This document shows positions 54,795-64,000 of a DNA stretch of 64,000 bases, in pieces. Origin of the DNA: Mycobacterium sp. SMC-4 (GTDB lineage: Bacteria > Actinomycetota > Actinomycetes > Mycobacteriales > Mycobacteriaceae). The stretch lies in contig NZ_CP079869.1 of NCBI RefSeq assembly GCF_025263265.1, positions 4,030,001-4,094,000 on the forward strand. Reading direction: 5' to 3'. The position numbers were made by a program, and so were the translations under genes. Under the pieces are notes generated by a model, which was not told the DNA's origin, did no database searches, and saw nothing but the letters and a program-made list of their open reading frames with translations. Position 1 is the stretch's first letter, and the number at the start of each line of letters is the position of its first letter.

Positions 54795-55473
54795 CGGCGA
54801 CCTCCTTGAGCCATCTGACGATGTCTTGCGGGGTGTCGGTCTCCCGGATACCCCGCGAGACGACCTGTCCACAGCACACCGAACGCATGACCCGGTCGGT
54901 GAACTCCTCGACGTCGCCCCATGGCAGATACGGTCGGGAGATCAACAGCGCGACGATGCCGTGCGCGGCCGTCCACAGCTCCAGGGCCAGCACGGTGGGG
55001 TCCCCGGGCGGATAGAGTCCCTCGGCGATCATCGCTTCCACTGCGGCACGCAGATGCACGAATGCCGAGCTGGTCAGCGCAACGTCGACGTCGCTGCCGG
55101 GCTGGCCGTGACCCATCGTCGCGATCCGGTACAGCTCGGGATTTTTCAGTGCGAAGCGGACGTAGGCCAGGCCCTGCGCGCGCAGCACCTCCATCGGCGC
55201 GGGGCCGGCATCGGCCGCGGCAGTCTGCATCTCGTCATCGAGCTTCTCGAAGTAGCGACTGCACACCGCATCCAGCAGCGCGTCCTTGTCGGCGAAGTGC
55301 AGGTAGATCGACGGCGGGGTGACCCCGACCCGCTGCGCGACCGACCGGATGGACATTGCCTTGGCGTCGCCCGACTCAAGCAGCAGTTCGGTTGCGGCAT
55401 CGAGGATTTCTTCGCGCAGCTGCTCACCGGAGCCGCGAGGAGCCCGGCGGCGACGCAGTGGTTGCATCGTCAC
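54775..55473 (-). CDS. TetR-family regulator of the mmpL13-like operon
   Basis: 232 residues. Helix-turn-helix at about 20-65: REEILDAATELLLESGDAKA, IRSVAQRVGVTPPSIYLHFADK; the rest is the TetR_C ligand core (TetR_C_33-like). GTG 55473 overlaps the mmpL stop by four bases. Two palindromes upstream of mmpL are its obvious operators. In M. tuberculosis the regulator next to mmpL13 differs in arrangement. Confidence 0.88.
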   Translation of the reverse strand: MTMQPLRRRRAPRGSGEQLREEILDAATELLLESGDAKAMSIRSVAQRVGVTPPSIYLHFADKDALLDAVCSRYFEKLDDEMQTAAADAGPAPMEVLRAQGLAYVRFALKNPELYRIATMGHGQPGSDVDVALTSSAFVHLRAAVEAMIAEGLYPPGDPTVLALELWTAAHGIVALLISRPYLPWGDVEEFTDRVMRSVCCGQVVSRGIRETDTPQDIVRWLKEVADERTSG

Positions 55474-57770
55474 GGCGGCCCCTCCCGACCCGCCGCGACC
55501 GGTTCGGGCAGCGGCGCGACGGGGTCATCGGCAGTCTCCCGCAATCCGATCCGGGCGTGCAGTCGGGCCAGCGGTTTGGGTGCCCACCAGTTCCAGCGCC
55601 CGAGGACGTGCATGAAGGCCGGCACCAGCATCATGCGCACCAAGGTGGCATCCACCAGGATCGCCAGGGTCAGCCCTACCCCGAACATCCGCATGAACGC
55701 GACCTTAGCCGTGATCAGCGCCGCGAACGAGATCGACATGATCAGCGCCGCCGCGGTGATGACGCGGCCGGTCCGGGCCAGACCGAGGGCGACGCTCTCG
55801 TCGTTGTCTGCCGAAGATGCCCGCCCACCGCGCCGCGCCTGGGCGGCCAACCAGTACTCCCGGATGCGCGAGAGCAGGAAGACCTCGTAGTCCATCGACA
55901 ACCCGAACGCGATACAGAACAGCAGCACCGGCATGTTCGCCACCAAGGTTCCGGTGGGGGTGGTGCCGAGTGCGCCGAGGTGGCCCTCCTGGAAGATCCA
56001 CACCAACGCTCCGAACGCCGCGGTCAGTGACAAGACGTTGAGCACCAACGCCTTCAGCGGCAGCACCACACTTCCGGTGAGCAGGAACAGCAACACGAAA
56101 GTGATCACCGCGATGACTGCGAGCACCAGTGGCAGCCGCGAGGTGATGGCGTCGGAGCTGTCGCGGTTGATCTGGGCCAGGCCGGTCAGCATGACATCAC
56201 GGCCGCCGGGGACGGTGACCGCACGCAGATTCCCGAGCTGGTTCTGGGAGGCGTCGGTGAACAGCGGTGCCGTGCTGGTGACAGTCAGAAACGCGCTGCC
56301 GTGCGCCGATCCGGTCGGCGCGGCCGGCGGGCCGACCCGGACACCGTCGACGAAGGCACCGGTCGGAGCCGACACCGACGAGACATCGCCGACCCGCGAC
56401 AACGCCGCCGCATAGTCCTCGAACTCGGTCGGCGTGAGTCCTTCGGCATCGGGAAACACGATCTGCACGTTGTTCGAGGAATCGATCGCGAAGTCCTGGC
56501 GCAACTCATCGCCGACGGTGCGCGCCGAGGCCGTCGTCGGCAGCACCCGGTCGTCGGGAAAACCCCAGTTGGCGCCCAGGAACGGGACACCGAGCAGCAG
56601 CAGCCCGGTCACCACGACGAGGCCGATCGGAATCGAGCGCCGCATCACCGCTGTGGCGGTGCGGTACCAGAACGTCTGCTCGATCGGCTTGGGTGTCGGC
56701 TCGGGCCGGCCCAGCAGGCGGCGTCCCAGGGTGCGGACATCCAGCGCGTTGAGCCGGTCGCCGAGCAACACGATCGCGGCCGGCGCCACCACGATGGCTG
56801 CCACCGCCGCGAACGTCACCACCGCGATCCCGGCATAGGCGAAGGATTTCAGAAAGTACATCGGGAACAGCACCATCGCGACCATCGACAGTGCCACCGT
56901 CAGGGCCGAGAACAGCACCGTACGACCGGCGGTGGTCATGGTGCGCACCAACGCCCGTTGCGGCTCCACGCCGTCACCGAGTTCGTCGCGGTAGCGGCTG
57001 ATGATCAGCAGCGTGTAGTCGATGGCCAGGGCCAGGCCCAGCGCGATCGACAGGTTCAGCGCGAAGATCGATACGTCGGTCACCATCGTGACCGCCCGTA
57101 GCACCGCCATCGACCCCAGAATTGCGAATGCGCCGACCGCCAGCGGCAACGCCGCAGCCAGCAATCCGCCGAAAACCCACACCAGCACCAGGAAGCTCAG
57201 CGGGATCGCGATGAGCTCCATCTGCAGCAGATCCTTCTCGCTCTGCGCGTTGATCTGCACGTAGGTCATCGCCACCCCGCCGGCGCGCACCGTGATGCCG
57301 TCGCGGTCGTGGACCAGGTCGTCGGTCAGCTGTTTGGCGTAGCGCTGGGCCTCGCTCTCACCGCCGGTGATCCCGGCGATGATCAATCCGGTGCGCTGGT
57401 CCGAACTGACCAGGGCCGGCACCGCTGACGGCGGCGCGGTCCACGCCGAGGTCACGTCGGCCACGTGCGGCGACTGCGCCAGACGCTGCGCGATGTCGGT
57501 ACCGACCACCCGTGCCTGCGCCGAGTCGACGCCCTGCTGCGGGTCCTCCGGTGTCAGGGCCAGGATCAGTTCCATGTCGCCCTTGTCGAACTTGTCCACC
57601 AGGATCTCGGTGGCCCGCGCCGACTGCGACAACGGATCTTGGAAGCCGCCGGCGGACAGGTGGCGGGCGACCGGGACGCCGAACACCCCGCACCCCACCA
57701 TGATCAGCAGCGCGACGACCAGGACGCGGCGGGGCGCGGCGAGCGCCAGCAGTGCAACGCGATGCAGCAT
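55470..57770 (-). CDS. MmpL-family RND transporter, intact MmpL13 type
   Basis: 766 residues with the two-times-six helix MmpL layout: helix 1 at 14-36, a periplasmic domain (40-190), helices 2-6 around 200-350, helix 7 near 390, the second periplasmic domain (410-545), then the last five helices to residue 735. ALGLALAIDYTLLIISRYRDE and AFGLSMDYEVFLLSRIREY are the conserved proton-relay Asp-Tyr motifs. Substrate probably a lipid. The homologue in M. tuberculosis is split into mmpL13a and mmpL13b (Rv1145/Rv1146); here one uninterrupted frame exists. AAAGG lies seven bases before ATG 57770. Confidence 0.9.
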   Translation of the reverse strand: MLHRVALLALAAPRRVLVVALLIMVGCGVFGVPVARHLSAGGFQDPLSQSARATEILVDKFDKGDMELILALTPEDPQQGVDSAQARVVGTDIAQRLAQSPHVADVTSAWTAPPSAVPALVSSDQRTGLIIAGITGGESEAQRYAKQLTDDLVHDRDGITVRAGGVAMTYVQINAQSEKDLLQMELIAIPLSFLVLVWVFGGLLAAALPLAVGAFAILGSMAVLRAVTMVTDVSIFALNLSIALGLALAIDYTLLIISRYRDELGDGVEPQRALVRTMTTAGRTVLFSALTVALSMVAMVLFPMYFLKSFAYAGIAVVTFAAVAAIVVAPAAIVLLGDRLNALDVRTLGRRLLGRPEPTPKPIEQTFWYRTATAVMRRSIPIGLVVVTGLLLLGVPFLGANWGFPDDRVLPTTASARTVGDELRQDFAIDSSNNVQIVFPDAEGLTPTEFEDYAAALSRVGDVSSVSAPTGAFVDGVRVGPPAAPTGSAHGSAFLTVTSTAPLFTDASQNQLGNLRAVTVPGGRDVMLTGLAQINRDSSDAITSRLPLVLAVIAVITFVLLFLLTGSVVLPLKALVLNVLSLTAAFGALVWIFQEGHLGALGTTPTGTLVANMPVLLFCIAFGLSMDYEVFLLSRIREYWLAAQARRGGRASSADNDESVALGLARTGRVITAAALIMSISFAALITAKVAFMRMFGVGLTLAILVDATLVRMMLVPAFMHVLGRWNWWAPKPLARLHARIGLRETADDPVAPLPEPVAAGREGPP

Positions 57771-57787
57771 CGGACGCCTTTCGGAGA

Positions 57788-57820
57788 AGATTACCGGCGG
57801 TAAGTTATCAGCGGTAACTT
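57788..57820 (-). promoter_or_regulatory. mmpL13-operon promoter and two TetR-type operators
   Basis: TTACCG-G-CGGTAA (57791-57803) and AAGTTA-tcagcgg-TAACTT (57802-57820) are perfect palindromes that overlap by two bases. A leftward -10 TAATCT (57793-57788) overlaps the first. The arrangement is that of a repressor covering its own promoter. Confidence 0.7.
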
Positions 57821-57876
57821 AACGCGGTCAATACCCGGTGCGATGAAATTCGTCGACGATTGCGGTCTGAACGAGC

Positions 57877-58494
57877 GTGACGACGAAGCCCCCTGCCGAC
57901 CCCACCCCCGACGTAACATCAGCGCCCGTGACATCACCTTCAAAGCCGCAGGCCACGACCTCGGCATCCACCACCTTCGACCCGTCCGCGCTGCGCGCCA
58001 CGAACATCGGTCTGTTGATTCTGCGGTTCGCCGTCGGTGCCGCGATCCTGCAGGCCGGGCTGGTGAAGGCGTTCGATTTCTCGGCGACCGCGGGCTACAT
58101 GGCCGAGGCCGGGTGGCGGCTGCCGACGCTGGCCGCGCTCATGGTCACCGCGGCCGAGACGCTCGGCGGCGTTGGGCTGCTGCTCGGGGCCCTCACGCCG
58201 CTGGCGGCCTGCGCAGTGCTGAGTGCGATGATCTGCGCCTGGGCGGTCACCGTCGCGGGCACGGCGTTCTGGTCGGAGCCATTCAACCTCGCATTCATGA
58301 TCGGCCTCGGCGCGGCGGCGCTGCTGTTCACCGGCGCCGGCTCGTACTCACTTGACCACCGGTTACCTGCCCGGTTCGGCCCGTCGCTGCGGGTTTCGAC
58401 GTTGCTGTTGGTGGTCGCGGTGGCGGCGGCGATCCTGACCTGGGTGGCCCTGTACGGCGTGAATCCGATCCACTTCAGCACTCCGGCGAGCTGA
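57877..58494 (+). CDS. DoxX-family membrane protein
   Basis: 205 residues: a 40-residue Pro/Thr/Ser-rich cytoplasmic N terminus, then four membrane helices with the DoxX pattern ILRFAVGAAILQAGLVKAFDF, and PTLAALMVTAAETLGGVGLLLG. DoxX proteins may handle quinone-linked or thiol stress; the role here is unknown. It is divergent from the mmpL13-type operon and shares the 106-base gap holding the operators. GTG 57877 has no clear ribosome binding site. Confidence 0.82.
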   Translation: MTTKPPADPTPDVTSAPVTSPSKPQATTSASTTFDPSALRATNIGLLILRFAVGAAILQAGLVKAFDFSATAGYMAEAGWRLPTLAALMVTAAETLGGVGLLLGALTPLAACAVLSAMICAWAVTVAGTAFWSEPFNLAFMIGLGAAALLFTGAGSYSLDHRLPARFGPSLRVSTLLLVVAVAAAILTWVALYGVNPIHFSTPAS

Positions 58495-58497
58495 TTG

Positions 58498-58537
58498 CTA
58501 CCGGCCGGTAGATCCGCTGACCCTACCCGGCGGTAAG
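58498..58537. promoter_or_regulatory. Two more ACCGGC-type palindromes after the DoxX gene
   Basis: CTACCGGCCGGTAG (58498-58511) is a perfect 14-bp palindrome; TACCCGGCGGTAAG (58524-58537) matches the mmpL operator TTACCGGCGGTAAG at 12 of 14 positions. They lie between the DoxX stop and the 43-codon gene and may be further sites for the same TetR protein, or the first may end DoxX transcription. Confidence 0.45.
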
Positions 58538-58589
58538 GATTGCCACTGTTTTCCGATAAGTGGCTCACGGATTCCTTAGAGCTGGTGGT

Positions 58590-58595
58590 TACTTT
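58590..58595 (+). promoter_or_regulatory. -10 element for the leaderless 43-codon gene
   Basis: TACTTT ends seven bases before ATG 58603. Confidence 0.5.
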
Positions 58596-58602
58596 CGAGT
58601 AC

Positions 58603-58734
58603 ATGTGGATCGACGACACCAATGCCGATGTCATCAAGGTTGATTTCGACGCGCTCTACCACGGCGATGTCCTGGTCGAGGGCGTGACCTCCGAGCAACT
58701 AGACGACGAGACCGCGCTGCCCACCGCAGTGTGA
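58603..58734 (+). CDS. Acidic small protein of 43 residues
   Basis: Encodes MWIDDTNADVIKVDFDALYH, then GDVLVEGVTSEQLDDETALP and a TAV tail: net strongly negative, no Cys, no membrane helix, with an alternating pattern suggesting a small beta sheet. Its promoter spacing is leaderless and its stop codon is inside a perfect terminator hairpin, so it looks like a complete one-gene unit. No family recognised; it is not a mycofactocin precursor, which ends in IDGMCGVY. Confidence 0.6.
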   Translation: MWIDDTNADVIKVDFDALYHGDVLVEGVTSEQLDDETALPTAV

Positions 58735-58765
58735 ACAATGCGCACCCTCGCGGGTGCGCATTGTT
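58734..58765 (+). terminator. Perfect 14-bp hairpin at the end of the small acidic gene
   Basis: AACAATGCGCACCC (58734-58747) and GGGTGCGCATTGTT (58752-58765) flank a TCGC loop. The stem starts at the last base of the TGA and ends in TTGTT, weakly U-rich. Confidence 0.8.
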
Positions 58766-58780
58766 GTGACTTCTGTTTGC

Positions 58781-58826
58781 CTGCCGCCCGAGCACGTTCG
58801 ACGATGTCGATGTGCTCGGGCGGCAG
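58781..58826 (-). terminator. Perfect 15-bp hairpin after the nitronate-monooxygenase-like gene
   Basis: CTGCCGCCCGAGCAC (58781-58795) and GTGCTCGGGCGGCAG (58812-58826) with a 16-base loop, 15 bases past the stop of the leftward gene. It can also work in the opposite direction. Confidence 0.75.
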
Positions 58827-58841
58827 TCTGCGTCCTGCGGG

Positions 58842-60624
<1,783 letters not shown>

Positions 60625-60647
60625 GAATACGTTTCCTTTCCTCGTCG

Positions 60648-61739
60648 TTAAACCCAGTCCCGCAGGACGTCTTCGGTGTCGGCGCCGGGCACACCCGGCG
60701 CCTTCGGCGCGGATGCCACGGTGCGCGAGAAGCGCGGCGCCGGAGCGGGGAACAGATATCCCCTCTCCTGATAGAACGTGTCGCGCTCGGCGATGTGCGG
60801 TTCGGACTCCACCTCGGCGAAGGACAGCACCGGCGTCACGCACGCGTCGGTCCCGGCGAACACCTGGGTCCAGTGGTCCCGGTCATGGGCAGCGAAAGCC
60901 TCGGTGAACGCGGTGCGCAACTCCGGCCAGCGGCTCATGTCGTTCTGGTCGGGCAGTTGCGCAGCATCCAGGCCCAAGCCGGTCAGCACCTGCGCGTAGA
61001 ACTGCGGCTCGATCGCGCCCACAGCGACATAGCGACCGTCGGAACACTCATAGGTGTCGTAATACGGGGCGCCGCTGTCGAGCATGTTCACCCCGCGCTC
61101 GTCGCTCCACATGCCCGTCGCCCGGAACGCCCACATCATCATCGACAGCACACTGGCGCCGTCGACCATCGCGGCGTCGATGACCTGACCCTTGCCGGAA
61201 CGCTCCCGCTCCCACAGCGCCGCGAGCACTCCGACGAGCAGGAACATCGACCCGCCACCGAAGTCGCCGACCAGGTTCAGCGGCGGCACCGGACGCTCGT
61301 CGGCGCGGCCGATCGCGTGCAGCGCGCCGGTCAGCGAGATGTAGTTGATGTCGTGGCCGGCCTGCTGGGCGCGCGGCCCGGTCTGACCCCACCCGGTCAT
61401 CCGCCCGTAGATCAGCCGCTCGTTGACTTTGGCGCAGTCCTCGGGTCCCAGGCCGAGCCGCTCGGTGACACCGGGACGGAAGCCCTCGATCAGCACGTCG
61501 GCCTTGGCGACCAGACGCAGCACCAACTCGCGGCCTTCATCGCTCTTCAGATCGGCGGCCACCGAGCGCCGGTTGCGATTCAGATAGTCGCTGCCGGGCT
61601 TGACCGCCGGCCCGGCGGGCTTGGGCCGCTCGATGCGCACGACGTCGGCACCGAGGTCACCGAGAATCATCGCCGCGTGCGGACCCGGCCCGATACCGGC
61701 CAACTCCACGACGCGTAGTCCTTCCAGTGGTCCAGCCAT
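60648..61739 (-). CDS. mcr: Alpha-methylacyl-CoA racemase
   Basis: Interconverts (R)- and (S)-2-methylacyl-CoA so that branched chains, such as those from cholesterol side chains or pristanate, can enter beta-oxidation. 363 residues of the family III CoA-transferase fold. CoA-binding Arg38 (RIERPK) and the catalytic His/Asp pair, His129 ([11 protein letters not shown]) and Asp159 (VGDFGGGSM), match the structurally known M. tuberculosis enzyme with a three-residue offset. ATG 61739; AAGGGCGG about nine bases upstream. Corresponds to Rv1143. Confidence 0.94.
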   Translation of the reverse strand: MAGPLEGLRVVELAGIGPGPHAAMILGDLGADVVRIERPKPAGPAVKPGSDYLNRNRRSVAADLKSDEGRELVLRLVAKADVLIEGFRPGVTERLGLGPEDCAKVNERLIYGRMTGWGQTGPRAQQAGHDINYISLTGALHAIGRADERPVPPLNLVGDFGGGSMFLLVGVLAALWERERSGKGQVIDAAMVDGASVLSMMMWAFRATGMWSDERGVNMLDSGAPYYDTYECSDGRYVAVGAIEPQFYAQVLTGLGLDAAQLPDQNDMSRWPELRTAFTEAFAAHDRDHWTQVFAGTDACVTPVLSFAEVESEPHIAERDTFYQERGYLFPAPAPRFSRTVASAPKAPGVPGADTEDVLRDWV

Positions 61740-61788
61740 GTCCAAACCGCCCTTCAAAGAATCACTCGGTTGACCGCCGACATAGCTT

Positions 61789-61804
61789 ACTTGTATAACC
61801 AAGT
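61789..61804. promoter_or_regulatory. Palindrome in the mcr upstream region
   Basis: ACTTG-TATAAC-CAAGT is a perfect 5+6+5 palindrome, 50 bases before the mcr ATG and 55 before the divergent enoyl-CoA hydratase. It could be an operator for a TetR-type lipid regulator; it does not match the KstR or KstR2 motifs I know. Confidence 0.4.
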
Positions 61805-61858
61805 CGAACCGGCCACGGGGCCAGGGCGCGGCGCCGGCCCCCCGATCGAGCGGACGGC

Positions 61859-62668
61859 ATGACCAGCAACAACACCTATACCGGCATCGACGACCTCACC
61901 GTGACGCTCGACGACGGTGTGCTGCGCCTGACCCTAAACCGGCCGGACAGCCTCAATTCGCTGACCGCGCCGATGCTCAACACCCTCGCCGAGACGCTGG
62001 AGCGGGCAGCCGGTGATCCCGGGGTGCGGGTGGTGCGGATCGGCGGGGCGGGACGCGGCTTCTGCTCGGGCGCGGGAATCAGCGAAGAAGACCATGCCAA
62101 CCCCGGTGCGACGGGCACCCCGGCCGATGTACTCGACGCCGCGAACCGCTGCATCCGCGCGATTGCCGAGCTTCCGCAGCCCGCAGTCGCCGAGGTCCAG
62201 GGCGCTGCGGCCGGCGTGGGCGTCTCGCTGGCGCTGGCCTGCGACATCGTCCTGGCTTCGGAGAAGGCGTTTTTCTTGCTGGCATTCACCAAGATCGGCC
62301 TGATGCCCGACGGCGGCGCCTCGGCGCTGATCGCCGCGGCGGTGGGACGGATCCGCGCGATGCGGATGGCCCTGCTGGCCGAGCGCATCTCGGCCGCCGA
62401 GGCATTCGGGTGGGGTCTGGTCAGCGCGGTCTATCCCGCCGACGACTTCGCCGCCGAGGTCGACAAGGTCGTCGACGCGCTGGTCTCGGGCCCGGCGGTG
62501 GCACTGCGCAAGACCAAGGACGCCATCAACGCCGCGACCCTGACCGAGCTCGAGGCCGCGCTGGAGCGTGAGAAGACCGGCCAGCTGGAATTGTTGGCAT
62601 CCAACGACTTTCGCGAGGGAACCCGCGCCTTCCAACAGCGCCGCGCGGCCAGGTTCACCGACACCTGA
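61859..62668 (+). CDS. Enoyl-CoA hydratase/isomerase family protein
   Basis: 269 residues, crotonase fold. Oxyanion-hole motif [14 protein letters not shown] and second [19 protein letters not shown]; the catalytic region [13 protein letters not shown] has Asp where many hydratases have Glu, so an isomerase or specialised hydratase is possible. It is divergent from mcr with the palindrome at 61789 between them. Position resembles the echA10/echA11 pair (Rv1142c/Rv1141c) but only one copy is present. No clear ribosome binding site. Confidence 0.88.
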   Translation: MTSNNTYTGIDDLTVTLDDGVLRLTLNRPDSLNSLTAPMLNTLAETLERAAGDPGVRVVRIGGAGRGFCSGAGISEEDHANPGATGTPADVLDAANRCIRAIAELPQPAVAEVQGAAAGVGVSLALACDIVLASEKAFFLLAFTKIGLMPDGGASALIAAAVGRIRAMRMALLAERISAAEAFGWGLVSAVYPADDFAAEVDKVVDALVSGPAVALRKTKDAINAATLTELEAALEREKTGQLELLASNDFREGTRAFQQRRAARFTDT

Positions 62669-62706
62669 CGCCTGCGGGCAGAAGAAACCGCTCGACGCGC
62701 AACCGC

Positions 62707-63426
62707 TCACAAACCGAAGATCGGCGGCAGCGCGAGCACCATGATCAGCCCCCAGAAGAAGTGGGTGAGCATGGGCGCCAGCACTCCCCCGGTCGCGCGA
62801 CGCTCCAGCGCACACACCGTGCCCAGGATGATCGCGGCGAAGCCGAGCATCGGGTTACCGGTGGTGGCCGCCGTGCACAGCACGTAGAGCACCGTGGTCA
62901 CCAGGACCGGGCGGTACTTGGCCAGCGCGGTGTAGAGCGCGCCGCGGAAGAACAGCTCCTCGGCAAGGCCGTTGATCACGGTGATGAACGTCATCACGTA
63001 CAGGGGTGCGGCATTGCTGTACTCCAGCACCCGGGTGATGTAGTCCGAAACCCCGGGAATCTGGCGGGCGACCAGCGCGCCGGCCACGAAGATGCCGCCG
63101 AGCAACAGCCCGACGGCAGTTCCGGTGATGACCGGTCGTTTATTGCGTCCACGGAAGTGCACGTGTCCCATGTGCAGCGGCCCGGAAACGAACGCTCCGA
63201 TGGCCCACACCCCGGCCAGGGCCAGCGTCAACCAGACGAAGGTCTCGTCGCCGGGTGGCCGGCTCAGCGAGTAACCGAGCAGTGTGCCGCCCACGACGAG
63301 CACGAGCACCACGGCGAACTTGCGCCGCCGGATCACCGCAGGCGGCTCGTTGTGCGGCGCGGCTCGGCTGCGCGCGATCCGGAACATCTCCTTGCGCAGG
63401 CGGGGACGCCGGTCCGAGGACGTCAC
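62707..63426 (-). CDS. CPBP-family intramembrane metalloprotease
   Basis: 239 residues with about six membrane helices. Motif 1 LAEELFFRGALYTAL (EExxxR) and motif 2 LTHFFWGLIMV (HxxxN/H type) are the Abi/CAAX-protease zinc and catalytic residues. The first 40 residues are basic and cytoplasmic. Substrate unknown. Its start overlaps the stop of the upstream dehydratase-like gene by four bases. Confidence 0.88.
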   Translation of the reverse strand: MTSSDRRPRLRKEMFRIARSRAAPHNEPPAVIRRRKFAVVLVLVVGGTLLGYSLSRPPGDETFVWLTLALAGVWAIGAFVSGPLHMGHVHFRGRNKRPVITGTAVGLLLGGIFVAGALVARQIPGVSDYITRVLEYSNAAPLYVMTFITVINGLAEELFFRGALYTALAKYRPVLVTTVLYVLCTAATTGNPMLGFAAIILGTVCALERRATGGVLAPMLTHFFWGLIMVLALPPIFGL

Positions 63427-64000
63427 GCGGTGCCCGCCTTGGGGATCAGGTCCAGAACGGTGTCCAGCCCGGTGCGCACCGCAGCGGCCACCGGCTTGGG
63501 TACCAAGCCGATCAGGTCGAGCAGCGGTCGCGCGATGGACGGCGTCACACAGCCGGCCAGGTTCTTCAGCCGCAGCGCGTCGCCGCCGGCCCAGTTCGGA
63601 TCGGTGTCGGCGAGGTGGTGCGGGTCGGCGAGTTGGTCGACCGGTCGCGGTCGCGGACTTTTCACCGCCCGCCGGATCGCGTCGGCGGTGCTGACCAGAC
63701 CGCCCGCAGGTTGGGGCACCAGACCGGCCAGCCCGTCCTGCGATGCCATCATCGGATAGTCCAGCGACTCAACGAGATCGGCGGCCAGCCCACCCGGTAC
63801 CGGCAGTACCAGGCCGGTCACCCGGGATACCAGGCCGGTGTCGATGCCGATCACCGGCACCGGAGTACGCCAGATGCCGGCGATGCGGGCATAGCTGCGC
63901 AGCAGGTCGCCATACGTCGTGGTCTCGGGTCCGCGGATGTCGTAGGCGCCGGCGGGGACCGTGTCGGTGTCGGCCGCCGCGGCGAGGTAGTACAACGCGT
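63423..64000 (-). CDS. NAD(P)-binding (NmrA/epimerase-like) protein, C-terminal part
   Basis: At least 192 residues of a protein that continues past the right edge, so its N-terminal Rossmann motif is not visible. YDIRGPETTTYGDLLRSYARIAG and a VVPQPAGGLV-type segment are seen in atypical short-chain dehydrogenases of the NAD(P)H-binding type; the tail alternates Pro and hydrophobic residues. Substrate unknown. It forms an operon with the CPBP gene. Confidence 0.7.
   Translation of the reverse strand, partial: ALYYLAAAADTDTVPAGAYDIRGPETTTYGDLLRSYARIAGIWRTPVPVIGIDTGLVSRVTGLVLPVPGGLAADLVESLDYPMMASQDGLAGLVPQPAGGLVSTADAIRRAVKSPRPRPVDQLADPHHLADTDPNWAGGDALRLKNLAGCVTPSIARPLLDLIGLVPKPVAAAVRTGLDTVLDLIPKAGTA

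Noticed and set aside
58603..58734. Mycofactocin precursor MftA
   Set aside because: The peptide lacks the C-terminal IDGMCGVY core and no mft genes are nearby.

Overview
The window is high-GC DNA from a mycobacterium, most likely a fast grower (Mycolicibacterium-like). This rests on protein sequence and gene order. From left to right it follows the M. tuberculosis block from sigE (Rv1221) down to about Rv1138, in inverted order. Mycothiol (mshB), F420 (fbiC, Rv1155-type protein), PIM (pimE, lpqW), maltosyl-glucan (glgC, glgM) and glucosylglycerate (gpgS) genes are all present. The PE/PPE genes and the narGHJI operon that M. tuberculosis carries in this block are absent. No rRNA, tRNA, insertion sequence, prophage or CRISPR array was seen. 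Gene identities come from recognising sequence, not from a database search.

Layout. 0-7 kb: the 5' part of sigE, a divergent O-methyltransferase, the raaS TetR regulator with its ABC exporter, and divergent glgC/glgM. 7-13 kb: a leftward run of DUF3117, tagA, a DivIVA-domain protein, gpgS, folP2, fadD6 and a LOG-type phosphoribohydrolase. 12.7-24.9 kb: an ATPase regulator, an ABC-F protein with a possible leader peptide, a Zur-box dihydroorotase paralogue, dapE/dapD, an M15 lipoprotein, fadD36, a NUDIX hydrolase, a secreted protein, dapC and fdxC. 25-35 kb: a padR relic, fbiC, small membrane genes, mshB, a ClC channel, lpqW and typA. 35-43 kb: a BCCT transporter, mutT2, a pterin dehydratase, pimE, two Ala/Pro-rich secreted proteins and a degenerate serine-recombinase domain. 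43-51 kb: a LytS/LytTR two-component system leading into two sodium:solute symporters (carboxylate-uptake type), then an MFS exporter. 51-64 kb: F420/PPOX protein, methyltransferases, a GntR regulator, a sirtuin, an intact MmpL13-type operon with TetR operators, a DoxX protein, and a lipid-catabolism cluster (nitronate-monooxygenase-like, SDR, mcr, enoyl-CoA hydratase).

Regulation. At least fourteen genes have a TANNNT -10 element ending exactly 6 or 7 bases before the chosen start codon, the expected layout of leaderless mycobacterial mRNAs; this decided many starts. The most interesting loci are: a Zur-like palindrome in the promoter of a dihydroorotase paralogue whose first metal-ligand histidine is replaced by Gln; a leaderless 8-codon reading frame ahead of an ABC-F ribosome-protection-type gene; tandem palindromes over the raaS promoter and start codon; a family of TTACCGgCGGTAA-type palindromes around the mmpL13 operon; 9-bp-period GTNAC repeats beside pimE; a 12-bp palindrome that supplies both -10 elements of mutT2 and the pterin dehydratase; and an out-of-frame deletion relic of a PadR regulator.
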